Positions 27,732-37,329 of a DNA stretch of 64,000 nt are shown here, in pieces. Position numbers and translations under genes: made by a program. The notes below the pieces were generated by a model. That model was not told where the DNA came from and made no database searches. It saw nothing but the letters and a program-made list of their open reading frames with translations. Origin of the DNA: Mycobacterium sp. 852002-51163_SCH5372311 (lineage in GTDB: Bacteria > Actinomycetota > Actinomycetes > Mycobacteriales > Mycobacteriaceae); NCBI RefSeq assembly GCF_001667115.1, contig NZ_LZIJ01000188.1:35389-99388 (forward strand). Reading direction: 5' to 3'. How positions within the stretch are numbered: the first letter of the stretch is position 1; every line of letters starts with the position of its first letter.

Positions 27732-29276
27732 TCATACCGACCGGAACTGCTCGGCGACGGCACGTCGGTCCAGTGAGCCTTTGGCCGTGTGCGGCAATTC
27801 GCTGACCTCCTGGAAGCTGGCCGGCACCTCGAAGGGCGCCAGCCGATCGCGGCAGAACTCGGCGAGCTCGGCGGGCGCCGGCGCGGGCGATACGCGCGGC
27901 ACAACCACTGCTGCCACGGTCTCCCCGTACATCTTGTCCGGCATACCGAAGACCGCTACCTCCAACACATTTGGATGACAGGCCAGCACACCCTCGACGC
28001 GTTCGGGCGAGATTTTCTCGCCGCCGCGGTTGATCAGTTCTTTGATCCTTCCGCGGATGCTCAGGTCGCCGGCCGCCGACAGCGTCCCCAGGTCGCCGGT
28101 GCGCAGCCATCCGTCGGTGAAGTTGGCGGCGGTTATCTCCGGATCGCCGAGATAGCCGCGCACTACCGTGGGGCCGCGCAACCAGACTTCTCCGACGGCG
28201 TCCACAGGCAGCGGGTTCCCGTCCGGCCCGGCGATACGGATCTGCGGGCCGGTGGACCTGCCGACCAGACCAGTTGCCCCAGAAGAACTTTCGTTCTGAT
28301 CGATGCGGGTGGTGGTCACTTGGTGGGTGGCCTCGGTCATCCCGAACGCGCACACCACCGGCGCCGAAAACTCGTCGTGCAACGCTTGCGCGGTTTCCGG
28401 TGTGAGTGGCGCACTGCAACTGCGGATGAAGCGCAGCGCGGCTCTCCCATTCGGTGATGAATCGCTGCCGGCCCGCTCCAACAGGATCTGGTGAATCGTG
28501 GGCACCGCGGTGTACCAGGTGGCTCCGACCGCGTCGACGTCGTCCCAGAACGTGTGGGCCGAGAACCGCCCCCCGGCGGGCAGCAACACCGTCCCCCCGG
28601 ATGCGAGGCTGGACAGCAGTGCGGCGACCAGCCCGTGACCGTGGTAGAGCGGCATCACCGCGACGGTCGCGTCCTGCGGACCGAGGCGATACCCGGCGAT
28701 GATGGCCCGGATCGAGGTGGCGAGGTTTTCGTGGGTCCACGGGACCATCTTCGGCAGTCCCGTCGTCCCGCCGGTGAACATGATCATCGCGTCGTCGTCG
28801 CGCAACCCGGTAGGCGGCGGCGTCACCTGGCCGGGGGCCGTCTCAGCGTCGAGTTGGACCGCCGGGCCGTTTTCGTTGTGGCCGGTGTCCACTGAGACCC
28901 GCCAGCAGGGCAGCATCGGTTCGCGCTGGTCGCCGGCCACGCCTGCGTCGGCCAGCACTACCCGTACGCCGGCCGCCTCGGCCCGGGCGTCCTGGTCGCT
29001 GACGGGCAACGCGGGGTCGAGGGGAACGACGACCATGCCTGCCTGAGACGCCGCCAACAAGCTGACGACGAACTCGGCGTTGCTGCCGGCGCGCAACGCA
29101 ATCCGGTCACCCGGCTGTAGGCCACGCCGCTGGAACTGGCCGGCCAGGTCGTCGACCACACCGGCCAGGTCGGCGTAGCTGATGGCGCTGCGCTCGGAGG
29201 TGACGACGAGCGCCGCAGCGTCCGGCAACCGGCTTGCTGTCACCTGGACCAGGTCGGCTATGCGCGGGTGTTGCAT
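27732..29276 (-). CDS. fadD7: acyl-CoA synthetase FadD7 (probable oxalate-CoA ligase)
   Basis: A 514-residue ANL adenylating enzyme. P-loop MFTGGTTGLPKMVPWTHENL, A5 region FGMTEATHQ, hinge TDGWLRTGDLG and catalytic Lys in PHTAKGSLDR. It is divergent from oxcA, and its sequence type resembles AAE3 oxalyl-CoA synthetases. Together they would convert oxalate to oxalyl-CoA and then formyl-CoA. It faces fusA2 across a 17-base gap. Confidence 0.9.
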   Translation of the reverse strand: MQHPRIADLVQVTASRLPDAAALVVTSERSAISYADLAGVVDDLAGQFQRRGLQPGDRIALRAGSNAEFVVSLLAASQAGMVVVPLDPALPVSDQDARAEAAGVRVVLADAGVAGDQREPMLPCWRVSVDTGHNENGPAVQLDAETAPGQVTPPPTGLRDDDAMIMFTGGTTGLPKMVPWTHENLATSIRAIIAGYRLGPQDATVAVMPLYHGHGLVAALLSSLASGGTVLLPAGGRFSAHTFWDDVDAVGATWYTAVPTIHQILLERAGSDSSPNGRAALRFIRSCSAPLTPETAQALHDEFSAPVVCAFGMTEATHQVTTTRIDQNESSSGATGLVGRSTGPQIRIAGPDGNPLPVDAVGEVWLRGPTVVRGYLGDPEITAANFTDGWLRTGDLGTLSAAGDLSIRGRIKELINRGGEKISPERVEGVLACHPNVLEVAVFGMPDKMYGETVAAVVVPRVSPAPAPAELAEFCRDRLAPFEVPASFQEVSELPHTAKGSLDRRAVAEQFRSV

Positions 29277-29379
29277 TCCGTGGGCACCTCCGCCTTCTTG
29301 CTCGCTGTCATCGACCGTGCCTCTTTTACTCCCCTATGAAAAGCACTTCTCCGCACCCTGCCCGAAGGACGGCCCTGCG

Positions 29380-29403
29380 GTCCAATATCGGTTGAACTTG
29401 GAC
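29380..29403. promoter_or_regulatory. LysR-box-like inverted repeat upstream of oxcA
   Basis: GTCCAA at 29380-29385 and TTGGAC at 29398-29403 are exact complements 12 bases apart; the inner TCCAA/TTGGA fits the T-N11-A layout of LysR-type sites. It lies in the 180-bp spacer between fadD7 and oxcA. No LysR gene is nearby. Confidence 0.45.
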
Positions 29404-29456
29404 ACCGGCGAGAACCCGGGCCAGAGTGAGGACGAACGATCAGAAGGAGCCGGCCC

Positions 29457-31205
29457 ATGTCCAGCAGTTCGGCACCTCCCGGTGCAGCGTTGACCGACGG
29501 CTTTCACCTCGTCGTCGACGCACTCAAGGCCAACGATGTCGGGACCATTTACGGCCTGGTCGGCATCCCGATCACCGACCTCGCCCGAATCGCCCAGGCA
29601 TCCGGCATCCGGTACATCGGTTTCCGGCACGAGACTTCCGCCGGCAACGCTGCCGCCGCCGCCGGTTTTCTGAACCGCCGCCCGGGTGTTTGCCTGACGA
29701 CGTCCGGCCCGGGTTTTCTCAACGGCCTGCCCGCACTGGCCAACGCCACCACCAACTGCTTCCCGATGATCCAGATCTCCGGTTCGAGCCGGCGGTCGAT
29801 GGTGGACCTGCAGCAAGGCGACTACCAGGACCTCGATCAGCTCAGCGCCGCAAGGCCGTTCGCCAAGGCGGCTTATCGCATCGGCCGCGTCGAGGATATC
29901 GGGCGCGGTGTCGCGCGAGCCATCCGTACCGCGAGCTCCGGCCGTCCGGGTGGTGTGTACCTCGACATCCCGGGCGAAGTCCTCAGTCAAGCGCTGGAGG
30001 CCACGGCCGCCGCCGACACGATCTGGCGCGTCGTCGACCCGGCCCCGCGGCAGCCGCCTGCCCCGGAGGCGGTTGAGCGCGCGCTGGAACTGTTGGCGCG
30101 AGCACAGCGGCCGCTGATCGTGCTCGGCAAGGGCGCTGCGTACGCGCACACCGACGGGGTCGTTCGGGAATTCGTGGAGGCCACCAAGATTCCGTTTCTG
30201 CCGATGTCGATGGCAAAGGGCCTGCTGCCCGATTCGCACCCGCAGTCCGCGGCCGCGGCGCGCTCGCTGGCGATAGCCCGCGCGGACACTGTCTTGCTGG
30301 TCGGCGCCCGGCTCAACTGGCTGCTCGGCCACGGCGAGCCACCGCAATGGTCGGCCGACGCCAAGTTCGTCCAAATCGACCTCGCCGCTGCGGAATTCGA
30401 CAGCAACCGGCCTATTGCCGCGCCGCTGAGCGGCGATATCGGCTCGGTGATGTCCGCGCTGCTCGACGGCGTGCACGCGCGTTCCGTCGTCGCGTCCACA
30501 GAATGGGTCACCGAGCTCGCCGACCGCAGGGCAGAAAACGATGCCAAGATGCGCAGGCGGCTGGCCGAGGATCCACAGCCGATGCGGTTCTACAACGCGC
30601 TCGGAGCCATTCGCTCTGTGCTGCAAGATAATCCGGACATATATGTGGTGAACGAGGGGGCCAACGCGCTGGACCTCGCGCGAAATGTCATCGACATCGA
30701 GCTACCGCGGCATCGGCTGGACACGGGGACGTGGGGCGTGATGGGCATCGGTATGGGCTACGCCATCGCCGCCGCGGTCGAGACCGGCAGACCGGTCGTC
30801 GCAATCGAGGGCGACAGCGCATTTGGCTTCAGCGGCATGGAGATTGAGACCATCTGCCGCTACCGGCTCCCGGTGACCGTCGTCATCCTCAACAACGGCG
30901 GGGTTTATCGCGGTGACGAAGTCGCGGCCACCGGGGGGGTCTCGGCCGGCGACCCAGCGCCCACCGTTTTGAACGCGCGGGCTCGACACGAGCTGCTCGC
31001 AGAAGCATTCGGCGGCAAGGGATACCACGTCACGACCCCGTCCGAACTGCGTTCGGCGCTGTCCGAGGCGCTCGCTTCGCAGGGACCGGCGATCGTCGAC
31101 TGCGTACTCGACCCGGCCGCCGGGGTGGAAAGCGGCCACCTGGCAGGCCTCAACCCGGCCAGTACGGTCAGGCCTGCGCCTGCAGCGGCCAGCTCCGCCG
31201 GGTAA
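29457..31205 (+). CDS. oxcA: oxalyl-CoA decarboxylase
   Basis: A 582-residue ThDP enzyme, the same length as in M. tuberculosis. N-terminal pyrimidine-binding domain with the activating Glu in GFRHETSAGNAAAAAG, middle nucleotide-binding domain, C-terminal ThDP-Mg motif EGDSAFGFSGMEIETICRYR through VVILNNGG. It releases CO2 from oxalyl-CoA to give formyl-CoA. AGAAGGAG precedes the ATG. Divergent from fadD7, which supplies its substrate. Confidence 0.94.
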   Translation: MSSSSAPPGAALTDGFHLVVDALKANDVGTIYGLVGIPITDLARIAQASGIRYIGFRHETSAGNAAAAAGFLNRRPGVCLTTSGPGFLNGLPALANATTNCFPMIQISGSSRRSMVDLQQGDYQDLDQLSAARPFAKAAYRIGRVEDIGRGVARAIRTASSGRPGGVYLDIPGEVLSQALEATAAADTIWRVVDPAPRQPPAPEAVERALELLARAQRPLIVLGKGAAYAHTDGVVREFVEATKIPFLPMSMAKGLLPDSHPQSAAAARSLAIARADTVLLVGARLNWLLGHGEPPQWSADAKFVQIDLAAAEFDSNRPIAAPLSGDIGSVMSALLDGVHARSVVASTEWVTELADRRAENDAKMRRRLAEDPQPMRFYNALGAIRSVLQDNPDIYVVNEGANALDLARNVIDIELPRHRLDTGTWGVMGIGMGYAIAAAVETGRPVVAIEGDSAFGFSGMEIETICRYRLPVTVVILNNGGVYRGDEVAATGGVSAGDPAPTVLNARARHELLAEAFGGKGYHVTTPSELRSALSEALASQGPAIVDCVLDPAAGVESGHLAGLNPASTVRPAPAAASSAG

Positions 31206-31378
31206 GCAACGCGCTTTCGTTCAGCGCATGTCAAGTGAGAATTTTCGCGGCGAAGAGCAGGCGGAAACCGCTAATATGGCGGCCAAGCTAACGGACGAGT
31301 GTTTGCTGGAGATATCTATAGAGTGGAGCCGACTAGAATGGCTTCATGTTGATCGCACCATCTCGAAGGGCGGACCCG

Positions 31379-32134
31379 ATGCGTCGAGCAGTTCGTTATC
31401 TGTTCGTTATGGTCGCGATCTCGGCGCTGAGCATGGCAGTATCGGTCACCCGCAGCGTCGCGGCTGTTCCGGTGGACCAGCCGGTTCCCGGCGTGGAGTC
31501 CGTTTTGCCGGCCAACGGTGCGGTGGTCGGGGTGGCCCATCCGGTCGTGGTGACGTTCACCGCGCCGGTTGCCGATCGTGCCGCGGCCGAGCGCTCTATT
31601 CGCGTGGTCTCCCCCAGCAACCTGACCGGACACTTCGAGTGGGTCGAGAACAACGTCGTGAAATGGGTTCCGAGCCACTACTGGCCCAGCCACACCCGCG
31701 TCTCAGTCGAGGTACAGGGCATGGGGACCGGCTTCGAAACCGGCGACGCGTTGCTGGGTGTTGCCAGCATCTCCGCGCACACCTTCACCGTCAGCAGGAA
31801 CGGGGAAATACTGCGCACCATGCCGGCTTCGATGGGTAAGCCCAGCCGTCCGACGCCGACCGGTAACTTCACCGCATTATCGAAAGAGCGCACCGTCGTG
31901 ATGGACTCGCGGACCATCGGAATCCCGCTGAGCTCTCCGGACGGATACAAGATCACCGCTTCTTACGCGGTCCGTGTCACCTGGAGCGGTGTGTACGTGC
32001 ACTCGGCCCCCTGGTCGGTTGACTCGCAGGGCTATGCCAATGTCAGTCACGGCTGCATCAACCTGAGCCCGGACAACGCCGCGTGGTACTTCAACACGGT
32101 GACCATCGGCGACCCGATCAACGTGGTGGCGTGA
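31379..32134 (+). CDS. ldtA: L,D-transpeptidase LdtA
   Basis: A 251-residue exported peptidoglycan cross-linking enzyme forming 3-3 links. A hydrophobic N-terminal segment (YLFVMVAISALSMAVSV) is followed by an Ig-like domain (PANGAVVGVAHPVVVTFTAP) and the YkuD domain with HSAPWS and SHGCINLSP; catalytic Cys at about residue 226. ATG 31379 has AAGGGCGG upstream and gives the same length as I recall for Rv0116c; ATG 31346 is an alternative. A paralogue lies at 62955-63758. Confidence 0.94.
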   Translation: MRRAVRYLFVMVAISALSMAVSVTRSVAAVPVDQPVPGVESVLPANGAVVGVAHPVVVTFTAPVADRAAAERSIRVVSPSNLTGHFEWVENNVVKWVPSHYWPSHTRVSVEVQGMGTGFETGDALLGVASISAHTFTVSRNGEILRTMPASMGKPSRPTPTGNFTALSKERTVVMDSRTIGIPLSSPDGYKITASYAVRVTWSGVYVHSAPWSVDSQGYANVSHGCINLSPDNAAWYFNTVTIGDPINVVA

Positions 32135-32246
32135 CGATCACACGTCGAATGTTTTGAACCCTAACGGCCACAAGCGATTCCGCGATCCCGCTTAGCCGCG
32201 ACTTTCCGCGTAGAGCCTAGCCAGAGCCAAAAGTGTTGCAGCCGTG

Positions 32247-32837
32247 TCAGTTTGGCAATCGGCCCTTCAGCGCCGCGTCTTGTTTGCGGCCGATGTCCTT
32301 TGCGAACTCGGGATCCGTCGGGTCATTGGGCGCGCTGTCGAATTCCAGGCTGACCAGAGCTTTGCCCTCGGTGAACAACAAGACGGTCACCGCTTGGGAA
32401 TTGTCCGGCGCAGTACCGGAAATGATCGCCCCGCCGTCGCCGACGTCGACCGGCTGCCAAGTACCGGTGACCTTGCTGCCGTAGTTGTTCTTGGTGTTGT
32501 CGAGGCCCACCTTTGCCGTCTTGGCTTCGTTGACGAGCATGATCATGTCGCCGATCCGTCGGCTGTTGTCCCCGTTGGTGAACAGCTGCGACACACCGGG
32601 GGCACCATTGGGATTCTGCACGGGGGCCGAAGCGGTGAAATCCGGCCCGATGTCAGTCGCCTGGATCAGCAAATTCGTATAGTCGGCAAGCGGCGGATAC
32701 GGCGGTCCGGCCGAAGTGCTCGGGCCGACAGACGGCAACGACCCCGGGCTCTCACCGGGGCCGCAACCGGTGGTCGCGGCGCCCACCACCACAGTCGCGA
32801 CCGCCCAGCCGGCAACTGTTTTCCGAGAAAGCTTCAT
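32247..32837 (-). CDS. putative lipoprotein of unknown function
   Basis: A 196-residue exported protein with a signal (TVAGWAVATVVVGAATTGC) whose terminal Thr-Thr-Gly-Cys fits a lipobox. A Ser/Pro-rich linker follows, then a domain with PLADYTNLLIQATDIGPDF and DGGAIISGTAPDNSQAVTVL, resembling mycobacterial sensor- or LpqN/DUF-type lipoproteins but not assigned. No operon partner. Confidence 0.8.
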   Translation of the reverse strand: MKLSRKTVAGWAVATVVVGAATTGCGPGESPGSLPSVGPSTSAGPPYPPLADYTNLLIQATDIGPDFTASAPVQNPNGAPGVSQLFTNGDNSRRIGDMIMLVNEAKTAKVGLDNTKNNYGSKVTGTWQPVDVGDGGAIISGTAPDNSQAVTVLLFTEGKALVSLEFDSAPNDPTDPEFAKDIGRKQDAALKGRLPN

Positions 32838-32975
32838 AGCATTCCTTCCGCCACTTCCACCAGTGTGCCGCGGCGCCTGACGCTACTGGCAATTGCGGAC
32901 GGGAACAAGGGCAACGTTCACGGTGTTGCGCACCAGCATGGGCTGCGGTAGCAGGATTCACCGGAGGAGTTCGAA

Positions 32976-33914
32976 ATGACAACTGCAGCGGCGCGCGCCG
33001 TGCGGTTCGACCGCTACGGGGGCCGTGAGGTGTTGTATGTGGCGGACATAGACATGCCGACGCCAGAGCCGGGTGAAGTGGTGGTCGAAGTTCGCGCCGC
33101 CGGGATCAACCCGGGCGAGGCGGGCATCCGGGTCGGGGCGATGCACGAGATGTTCCCCGCCACGTTCCCGTCCGGCGAAGGCAGCGACCTGGCCGGCGTC
33201 GTGACCGCGGTGGGCCCCGGGGTCAGCGAGTTCTCGGTCGGCGACGAGGTGCTCGGGTTCAGCCTGCGCCGGTCCAGCCACGCCACCCACACCGCCGTGC
33301 CAGTGGGCCAGCTGATCCGCAAACCACCTCAATTGAGTTGGGAGGTAGCGGGTTCGCTGTACGTGGTGGGTGCGACGGCTTACGCGGCGGTGCGTGCCGT
33401 CGCGCCCCGGCCGGGTGAGACCGTCGCCGTCTCGGCGGCTGCCGGCGGAGTCGGCAGTCTTGTCGTGCAGCTGCTGGTTCTGCGCAAGGCAGTGGTGCTG
33501 GGCATCGCGGGGCCGGACAACGCGGACTGGCTGCGCGCGCACGGCGTGACCCCGATCGCCTACGGGGACGGGCTGGCGGAACGGCTGCGCGAGGCGGCGC
33601 CGGACGGAATCGACGCGTTCATCGACCTATTCGGCCCGGACTACGTTCAGCTGGCCGTCGACCTCGGGGTGCCGCCCGAGCGGATCGACACCATCATCTC
33701 GTTCCAGAAGGCCGGCGAGGTCGGCGCCAAAACTGAAGGCAGCATGGACGCGTCGACACCGGAAGTGCTCGCCGAAATCGCCGACCTGATCGCCGGCGGT
33801 GCCGTCGACTTCGACATCGCAGCGACCTACCCGCTCGACCGGGTCGCCGACGCGTTCGAAGAACTCGAACGCCGGCACACGCACGGCAAAATTGTTCTGC
33901 TGCCGAACAGTTGA
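32976..33914 (+). CDS. NADP-dependent zinc-free alcohol dehydrogenase / quinone oxidoreductase
   Basis: A 312-residue MDR-superfamily protein. N-terminal GroES-like domain (PEPGEVVVEVRAAGINPGEA, GEGSDLAGVVTAVGPGV), nucleotide loop VSAAAGGVGSLVVQLLV and terminal RRHTHGKIVLLP. It lacks the zinc-binding cysteines of classical ADHs. GGAGGAG precedes ATG 32976. Substrate unknown. Confidence 0.9.
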   Translation: MTTAAARAVRFDRYGGREVLYVADIDMPTPEPGEVVVEVRAAGINPGEAGIRVGAMHEMFPATFPSGEGSDLAGVVTAVGPGVSEFSVGDEVLGFSLRRSSHATHTAVPVGQLIRKPPQLSWEVAGSLYVVGATAYAAVRAVAPRPGETVAVSAAAGGVGSLVVQLLVLRKAVVLGIAGPDNADWLRAHGVTPIAYGDGLAERLREAAPDGIDAFIDLFGPDYVQLAVDLGVPPERIDTIISFQKAGEVGAKTEGSMDASTPEVLAEIADLIAGGAVDFDIAATYPLDRVADAFEELERRHTHGKIVLLPNS

Positions 33915-33918
33915 CCCG

Positions 33919-33930
33919 GCGAGCAGACGC
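33919..33930. repeat. half copy of the GAGCAGACGC repeat
   Basis: GCGAGCAGACGC at 33919-33930 stands right after the oxidoreductase stop; the expected complementary arm is missing. The stop codon of the small minus-strand gene overlaps its last base. Confidence 0.5.
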
Positions 33931-34151
33931 TACCCGAACGCGTCGGGGTCAAACGGGTGCCCGCCGAGCGACGCGGTGATCACCGCGATCGGCATCCGCG
34001 ACACATACAGGTTGGCCCGCTGCTCGGGAGTCGGTGTGTGCCATCCACACAACCTGTTCGCCAGCAGCCGACCCGTCCGCAGCAGCGCGCGGCGGGGCGT
34101 CCGGACAACCCTTTCGACATCGGTAACACGGTGTGCGACAACAAAAGCCAT
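33930..34151 (-). CDS. small hypothetical protein
   Basis: A possible 73-residue basic protein (begins MAFVVAHRVTDVERVVRTPR; ends GGHPFDPDAFG). An AGGAGA lies six bases before ATG 34151, and codon third positions are GC-rich over most of its length, which favours coding. No domain recognised. Its stop codon falls in the half repeat at 33919-33930. Convergent with the oxidoreductase. Confidence 0.5.
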   Translation of the reverse strand: MAFVVAHRVTDVERVVRTPRRALLRTGRLLANRLCGWHTPTPEQRANLYVSRMPIAVITASLGGHPFDPDAFG

Positions 34152-34184
34152 GATCTTCTCCTGCCTGAACGCCGACCGGTTCAT

Positions 34185-34722
34185 GGCATCTCACAACGCA
34201 TACCGGAGCGCACCCGCACGAGCGGGCAGGTAAGCATTCGAGGAAGCTCAGCCGTTGGCAAGAATGCCGGAACCGGATCGGAACAAGATGGATTGCGGAT
34301 AGGGACAATCGCTAGGACTCATCTCGCCCTCACCTCCTCACGGCCAGGACACACGCGGGTGTCACCACATTCGGCTGCACGGAAGAGGCAGAAGAACCGG
34401 CTATTCCGCCGGACCTACACCTCTCTCATCGGAGCTTCGGCACTGCACGGCGTATCTGGACCACCGCCCAGAAGCCACTTGGGCTCGACCCTTGGTCCGG
34501 GAAGAGCTGTCCTGACCCGGGGCGTCTCTCGACGTTCGAGGTCAGTGGCCTATATCCATGCAGACGCCTCACCTAACGAGGTGCATGCAAAGGCCATGCT
34601 CGCACCATGACCCGCTGCTCGTCAAACGCCGTATGCGGGCAGGCCGATCGGCGTGTCGCGACTTGCCGCTCGGGAAGTTCCGGTCACGGCCCACTGAGCC
34701 GCAAGGCTTACGCTTCCAGATC
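34185..34722. other. 538-bp stretch without a recognisable gene, containing a long hairpin
   Basis: No convincing coding frame on either strand. A nested hairpin spans 34546-34596: TGGCC/GGCCA outside, CATGCA/TGCATG in the middle, CCTC/GAGG at the tip with a 7-base loop. It lies about 130 bases before the methyltransferase start. Smaller inverted repeats (CGTC-tctc-GACG at about 34523) precede it. It could be a structured leader or a decayed element. Confidence 0.4.
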
Positions 34723-35382
34723 ATGGCGATTACTTTGCAACACCCGAAAGTCGCGACCACCCTCGACCGGATGTACAGCGAGGCGAAGAACCAGATGTCG
34801 CTGTTGCGCGATAGACGCGACGAGCTGGGCCGGCCGATGACAGCTCAAGAACGCAGCGAGGCGATGAGCGAGTTCTACATCCCGGTGACCCCCGAAGCCG
34901 GCCGGTTACTGTACGCGCTGGTGCGTGCCACCCGCCCTGCCACCGTCGTCGAATTCGGGATGTCCTTCGGCATCTCCGCCATTCACCTGGCCGCGGCGGT
35001 GCGCGACAACGGCAACGGCCGGGTGGTGACCACCGAGCTCAGCCAGGCCAAGATAGCCGCTGCCAGAAAGACATTCGCCGAGACCGGTTTGGATGATGTG
35101 ATCACCATTCTCGAAGGAGACGCGCTCTCCACGCTCGCCGATCTGGACGGCCCGGTCGACTTCGTCCTGCTGGACGGTTGGAAGGACTTGTATCTGCCGG
35201 TGATCGAGCTGCTCGAACCGCGACTGTCGACGGGCGCGCTGGTAGTGGCCGACAACACGAGCGCAACGGACACCCAACCCTATCTCGATCTGGTGCGCAA
35301 CCCCGACAACGGTTACGTCGGCTTCAACTTTCTAGTCCGCGACAGCGACAGCATGGAAGTCAGTTGTCGCGCAGGCGTTTAA
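34723..35382 (+). CDS. class I SAM-dependent O-methyltransferase
   Basis: A 219-residue methyltransferase of the CCoAOMT-like/Methyltransf_24 type. Motif I VVEFGMSFGISAIHLA, acidic residue in VVTTELSQAK, motif IV VDFVLLDGWKDLYLPVIELL and VVADNTSA. It methylates a small hydroxylated substrate by family knowledge. ATG 34723 begins the conserved N-terminal helix. It is convergent with the acyltransferase, 3 bases away. Confidence 0.88.
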   Translation: MAITLQHPKVATTLDRMYSEAKNQMSLLRDRRDELGRPMTAQERSEAMSEFYIPVTPEAGRLLYALVRATRPATVVEFGMSFGISAIHLAAAVRDNGNGRVVTTELSQAKIAAARKTFAETGLDDVITILEGDALSTLADLDGPVDFVLLDGWKDLYLPVIELLEPRLSTGALVVADNTSATDTQPYLDLVRNPDNGYVGFNFLVRDSDSMEVSCRAGV

Positions 35383-35385
35383 CCG

Positions 35386-37329
35386 CTATCGCAGCGATTC
35401 CTCCAGCCAGGGCGTAAGCCATTTCACGCCTTCCGGAGTGAGGTGGACGCCGTCACTGCGCACCTTGATGCCGTCGACCTTTGCGGTGTAAACACCGTCC
35501 GGGCAGAGCTTTTTGTTCAGGTCGAGAATCTGGACATTCGGGTGATGGCCAACCGTGTTGCGCAGCATCGTGTTCCACTGGTTGACGCGATCGGGTTGGT
35601 CCTCCGGATACAGGCGGCCGTCCGGCTTCTCACCACCCCGGCTGTAGGGGACGGTGGCAACCATCACGCGAACACCGGTGGAGCTCACGATATTCAGCGC
35701 CCGCTCCAGCTCGGCGTTGAGGTATCCGTCGAAGGTAGGGTCGCCGATGTGGGTCCATTTCCCTTCGTTGACGCGGTCCACGGTCTCCCAGCGGCCGATG
35801 ATCAGCAGCGCGACATCAGGCTGGTCGGTGTTGATCTGCGTGGACCACCGACCCGGCCAGGTGTCGCATTCCGGTCGCTGCTCCAACGTTTGGCCGATGT
35901 AGCGATACGGAGTGCCGCGCACCAGACTGCATCCGATGACCGTGTGGTCGAGGAACGTGAATCCCGGTGTCGGCGGCAGATAGTGCATCCAGGTCCACCC
36001 GATCGAATCACCGAATACCGAAACGGTGAACGGGCGGTTGGGATCCCGGGGCCGGGGCGCAGGCTGAACGGCTTTCGGCGGCGACGGCGAGACGGCCGCG
36101 ACGGCCGAAACGCCGGGCGGCAGGCCAATCTCCCGTAGGCCGGTGCCCGTTCCAACCGGAACGACCAGGATGGTCGCCGCCGCGGCGGAAGCCACAGTGG
36201 CCGCGGCCAGCGGCAGCAATTGCACCCGAGCCGGGCGCCAACGGCGGATGGGTTGTTCGAGCAACCACCACGACGCGGTGGCCACTGCCACCGTCGCGGC
36301 GCACCGGACGGTGAACAATCCGGCTCCGGACCATCCGGTGCGTTCGCCGTTGAGCGCCAAGAAGATCGGCCAATGCCACAAGTAGACGCCGTAGGAAATG
36401 CTGCCCAGCCCCACCAGCGGACGCCAGGCCAGAGCCCGGGCGATGATGCCGCGCTGCTCCATCGCCACCGGGGCGATCACGATGACAGCCGCGACGGCCA
36501 CCCCGAGCAGCAGGCCATGCCGGAACTCGCTCGCGCTGCCCGTGGCGTAATGAGCCGCCGCTGCCAACCCGGCCAGGCCGAGGATAGGCAGTATCCGGGC
36601 GATGCGCCGCCCCCAGCGGGTCCGGATGAGGCACCAGCCTCGGTTCAGCGACGACCAATCCCGTACCACCAGAGCCGCTGCGGCCGAGCCCGTCAGCAAT
36701 GCCTGCGCACGGGTATCGGTCCCGAAATAGATCCGGTCGCGGGTGGTGTCGTGGGCTTGGAGAACGGCGACAGCTGCCGACGCAAGTGCCCCAAGCGTGG
36801 CAATCAAGAAGGTGGCGAACCGAACTCCGCCCACGGTGGCCCGTCGGAAGTAGCGCCTGGCGCGCGCCGCGAGCAGCAGGGTCACCCCGATCAGCAGGAC
36901 GGGCCAGACAAAGTAGTACTGCTCCTCCACGCCGAGTGACCAGGTGTGCTGCAGCGGAGAGGGCGGGGCGCCCTGCGTGAAATAGTCTGTCTTCTGAGCC
37001 ACGAACCGCCAGTTCGCCATCCACATGAACGCGGCGATCGCGTCACCGCGCAATCCGGCGAGAGACTGCGCCGGAAGGAGCTCTCGGGCCGCGCCCACGG
37101 TGAGGACCATCAGCACCAGTGCCGGCAGCAGCCGTCGGGCCCGTCGAACCCAGAACCCGGTCAACTCGATACGACCGGTGCGGGCGAGTTCGTCGAGCAG
37201 CAGTGAGGTGATCAGGAATCCGCTGAGGACGAAGAAGATGTCGACGCCGATGAACCCGCCGCCGACCCCGGGGATGCCGCCGTGCCCGACGAGCACCAGC
37301 GCGACCGCTATGGCACGGATGCCGTCCAG
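35386..37329 (-). CDS. OafA/YrhL-like membrane acyltransferase with C-terminal SGNH domain (Rv0111-like)
   Basis: An acyltransferase-3 domain with about ten membrane segments (GGFIGVDIFFVLSGFLI, WSLGVEEQYYFVWPVLLIGV), then a periplasmic SGNH hydrolase domain (SVFGDSIGW, LIIGRWE, DGVHLTPEGVKWL). It probably O-acylates an envelope polymer or glycolipid. The start is unclear: the GTG at 37296 would cut the first conserved helix, because the in-frame upstream sequence reads IPALDGIRAIAVALVLVGHG, a hallmark of the family. Only CTG 37329, ATT 37485 or ATC 37515 lie upstream before a stop at 37540; an SD-like GAGGAGGGG precedes the ATC. CTG 37329 is given here as a compromise. Confidence 0.85.
   Translation of the reverse strand: MDGIRAIAVALVLVGHGGIPGVGGGFIGVDIFFVLSGFLITSLLLDELARTGRIELTGFWVRRARRLLPALVLMVLTVGAARELLPAQSLAGLRGDAIAAFMWMANWRFVAQKTDYFTQGAPPSPLQHTWSLGVEEQYYFVWPVLLIGVTLLLAARARRYFRRATVGGVRFATFLIATLGALASAAVAVLQAHDTTRDRIYFGTDTRAQALLTGSAAAALVVRDWSSLNRGWCLIRTRWGRRIARILPILGLAGLAAAAHYATGSASEFRHGLLLGVAVAAVIVIAPVAMEQRGIIARALAWRPLVGLGSISYGVYLWHWPIFLALNGERTGWSGAGLFTVRCAATVAVATASWWLLEQPIRRWRPARVQLLPLAAATVASAAAATILVVPVGTGTGLREIGLPPGVSAVAAVSPSPPKAVQPAPRPRDPNRPFTVSVFGDSIGWTWMHYLPPTPGFTFLDHTVIGCSLVRGTPYRYIGQTLEQRPECDTWPGRWSTQINTDQPDVALLIIGRWETVDRVNEGKWTHIGDPTFDGYLNAELERALNIVSSTGVRVMVATVPYSRGGEKPDGRLYPEDQPDRVNQWNTMLRNTVGHHPNVQILDLNKKLCPDGVYTAKVDGIKVRSDGVHLTPEGVKWLTPWLEESLR

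Noticed and set aside
33957..34610. 217-codon plus-strand open frame in the gene-poor stretch
   Set aside because: No start signal, composition not coding-like, and it overlaps the more convincing small minus-strand gene.
34185..34722. Group II intron or attenuator
   Set aside because: No recognisable domain V or reverse-transcriptase frame; only a hairpin can be shown.
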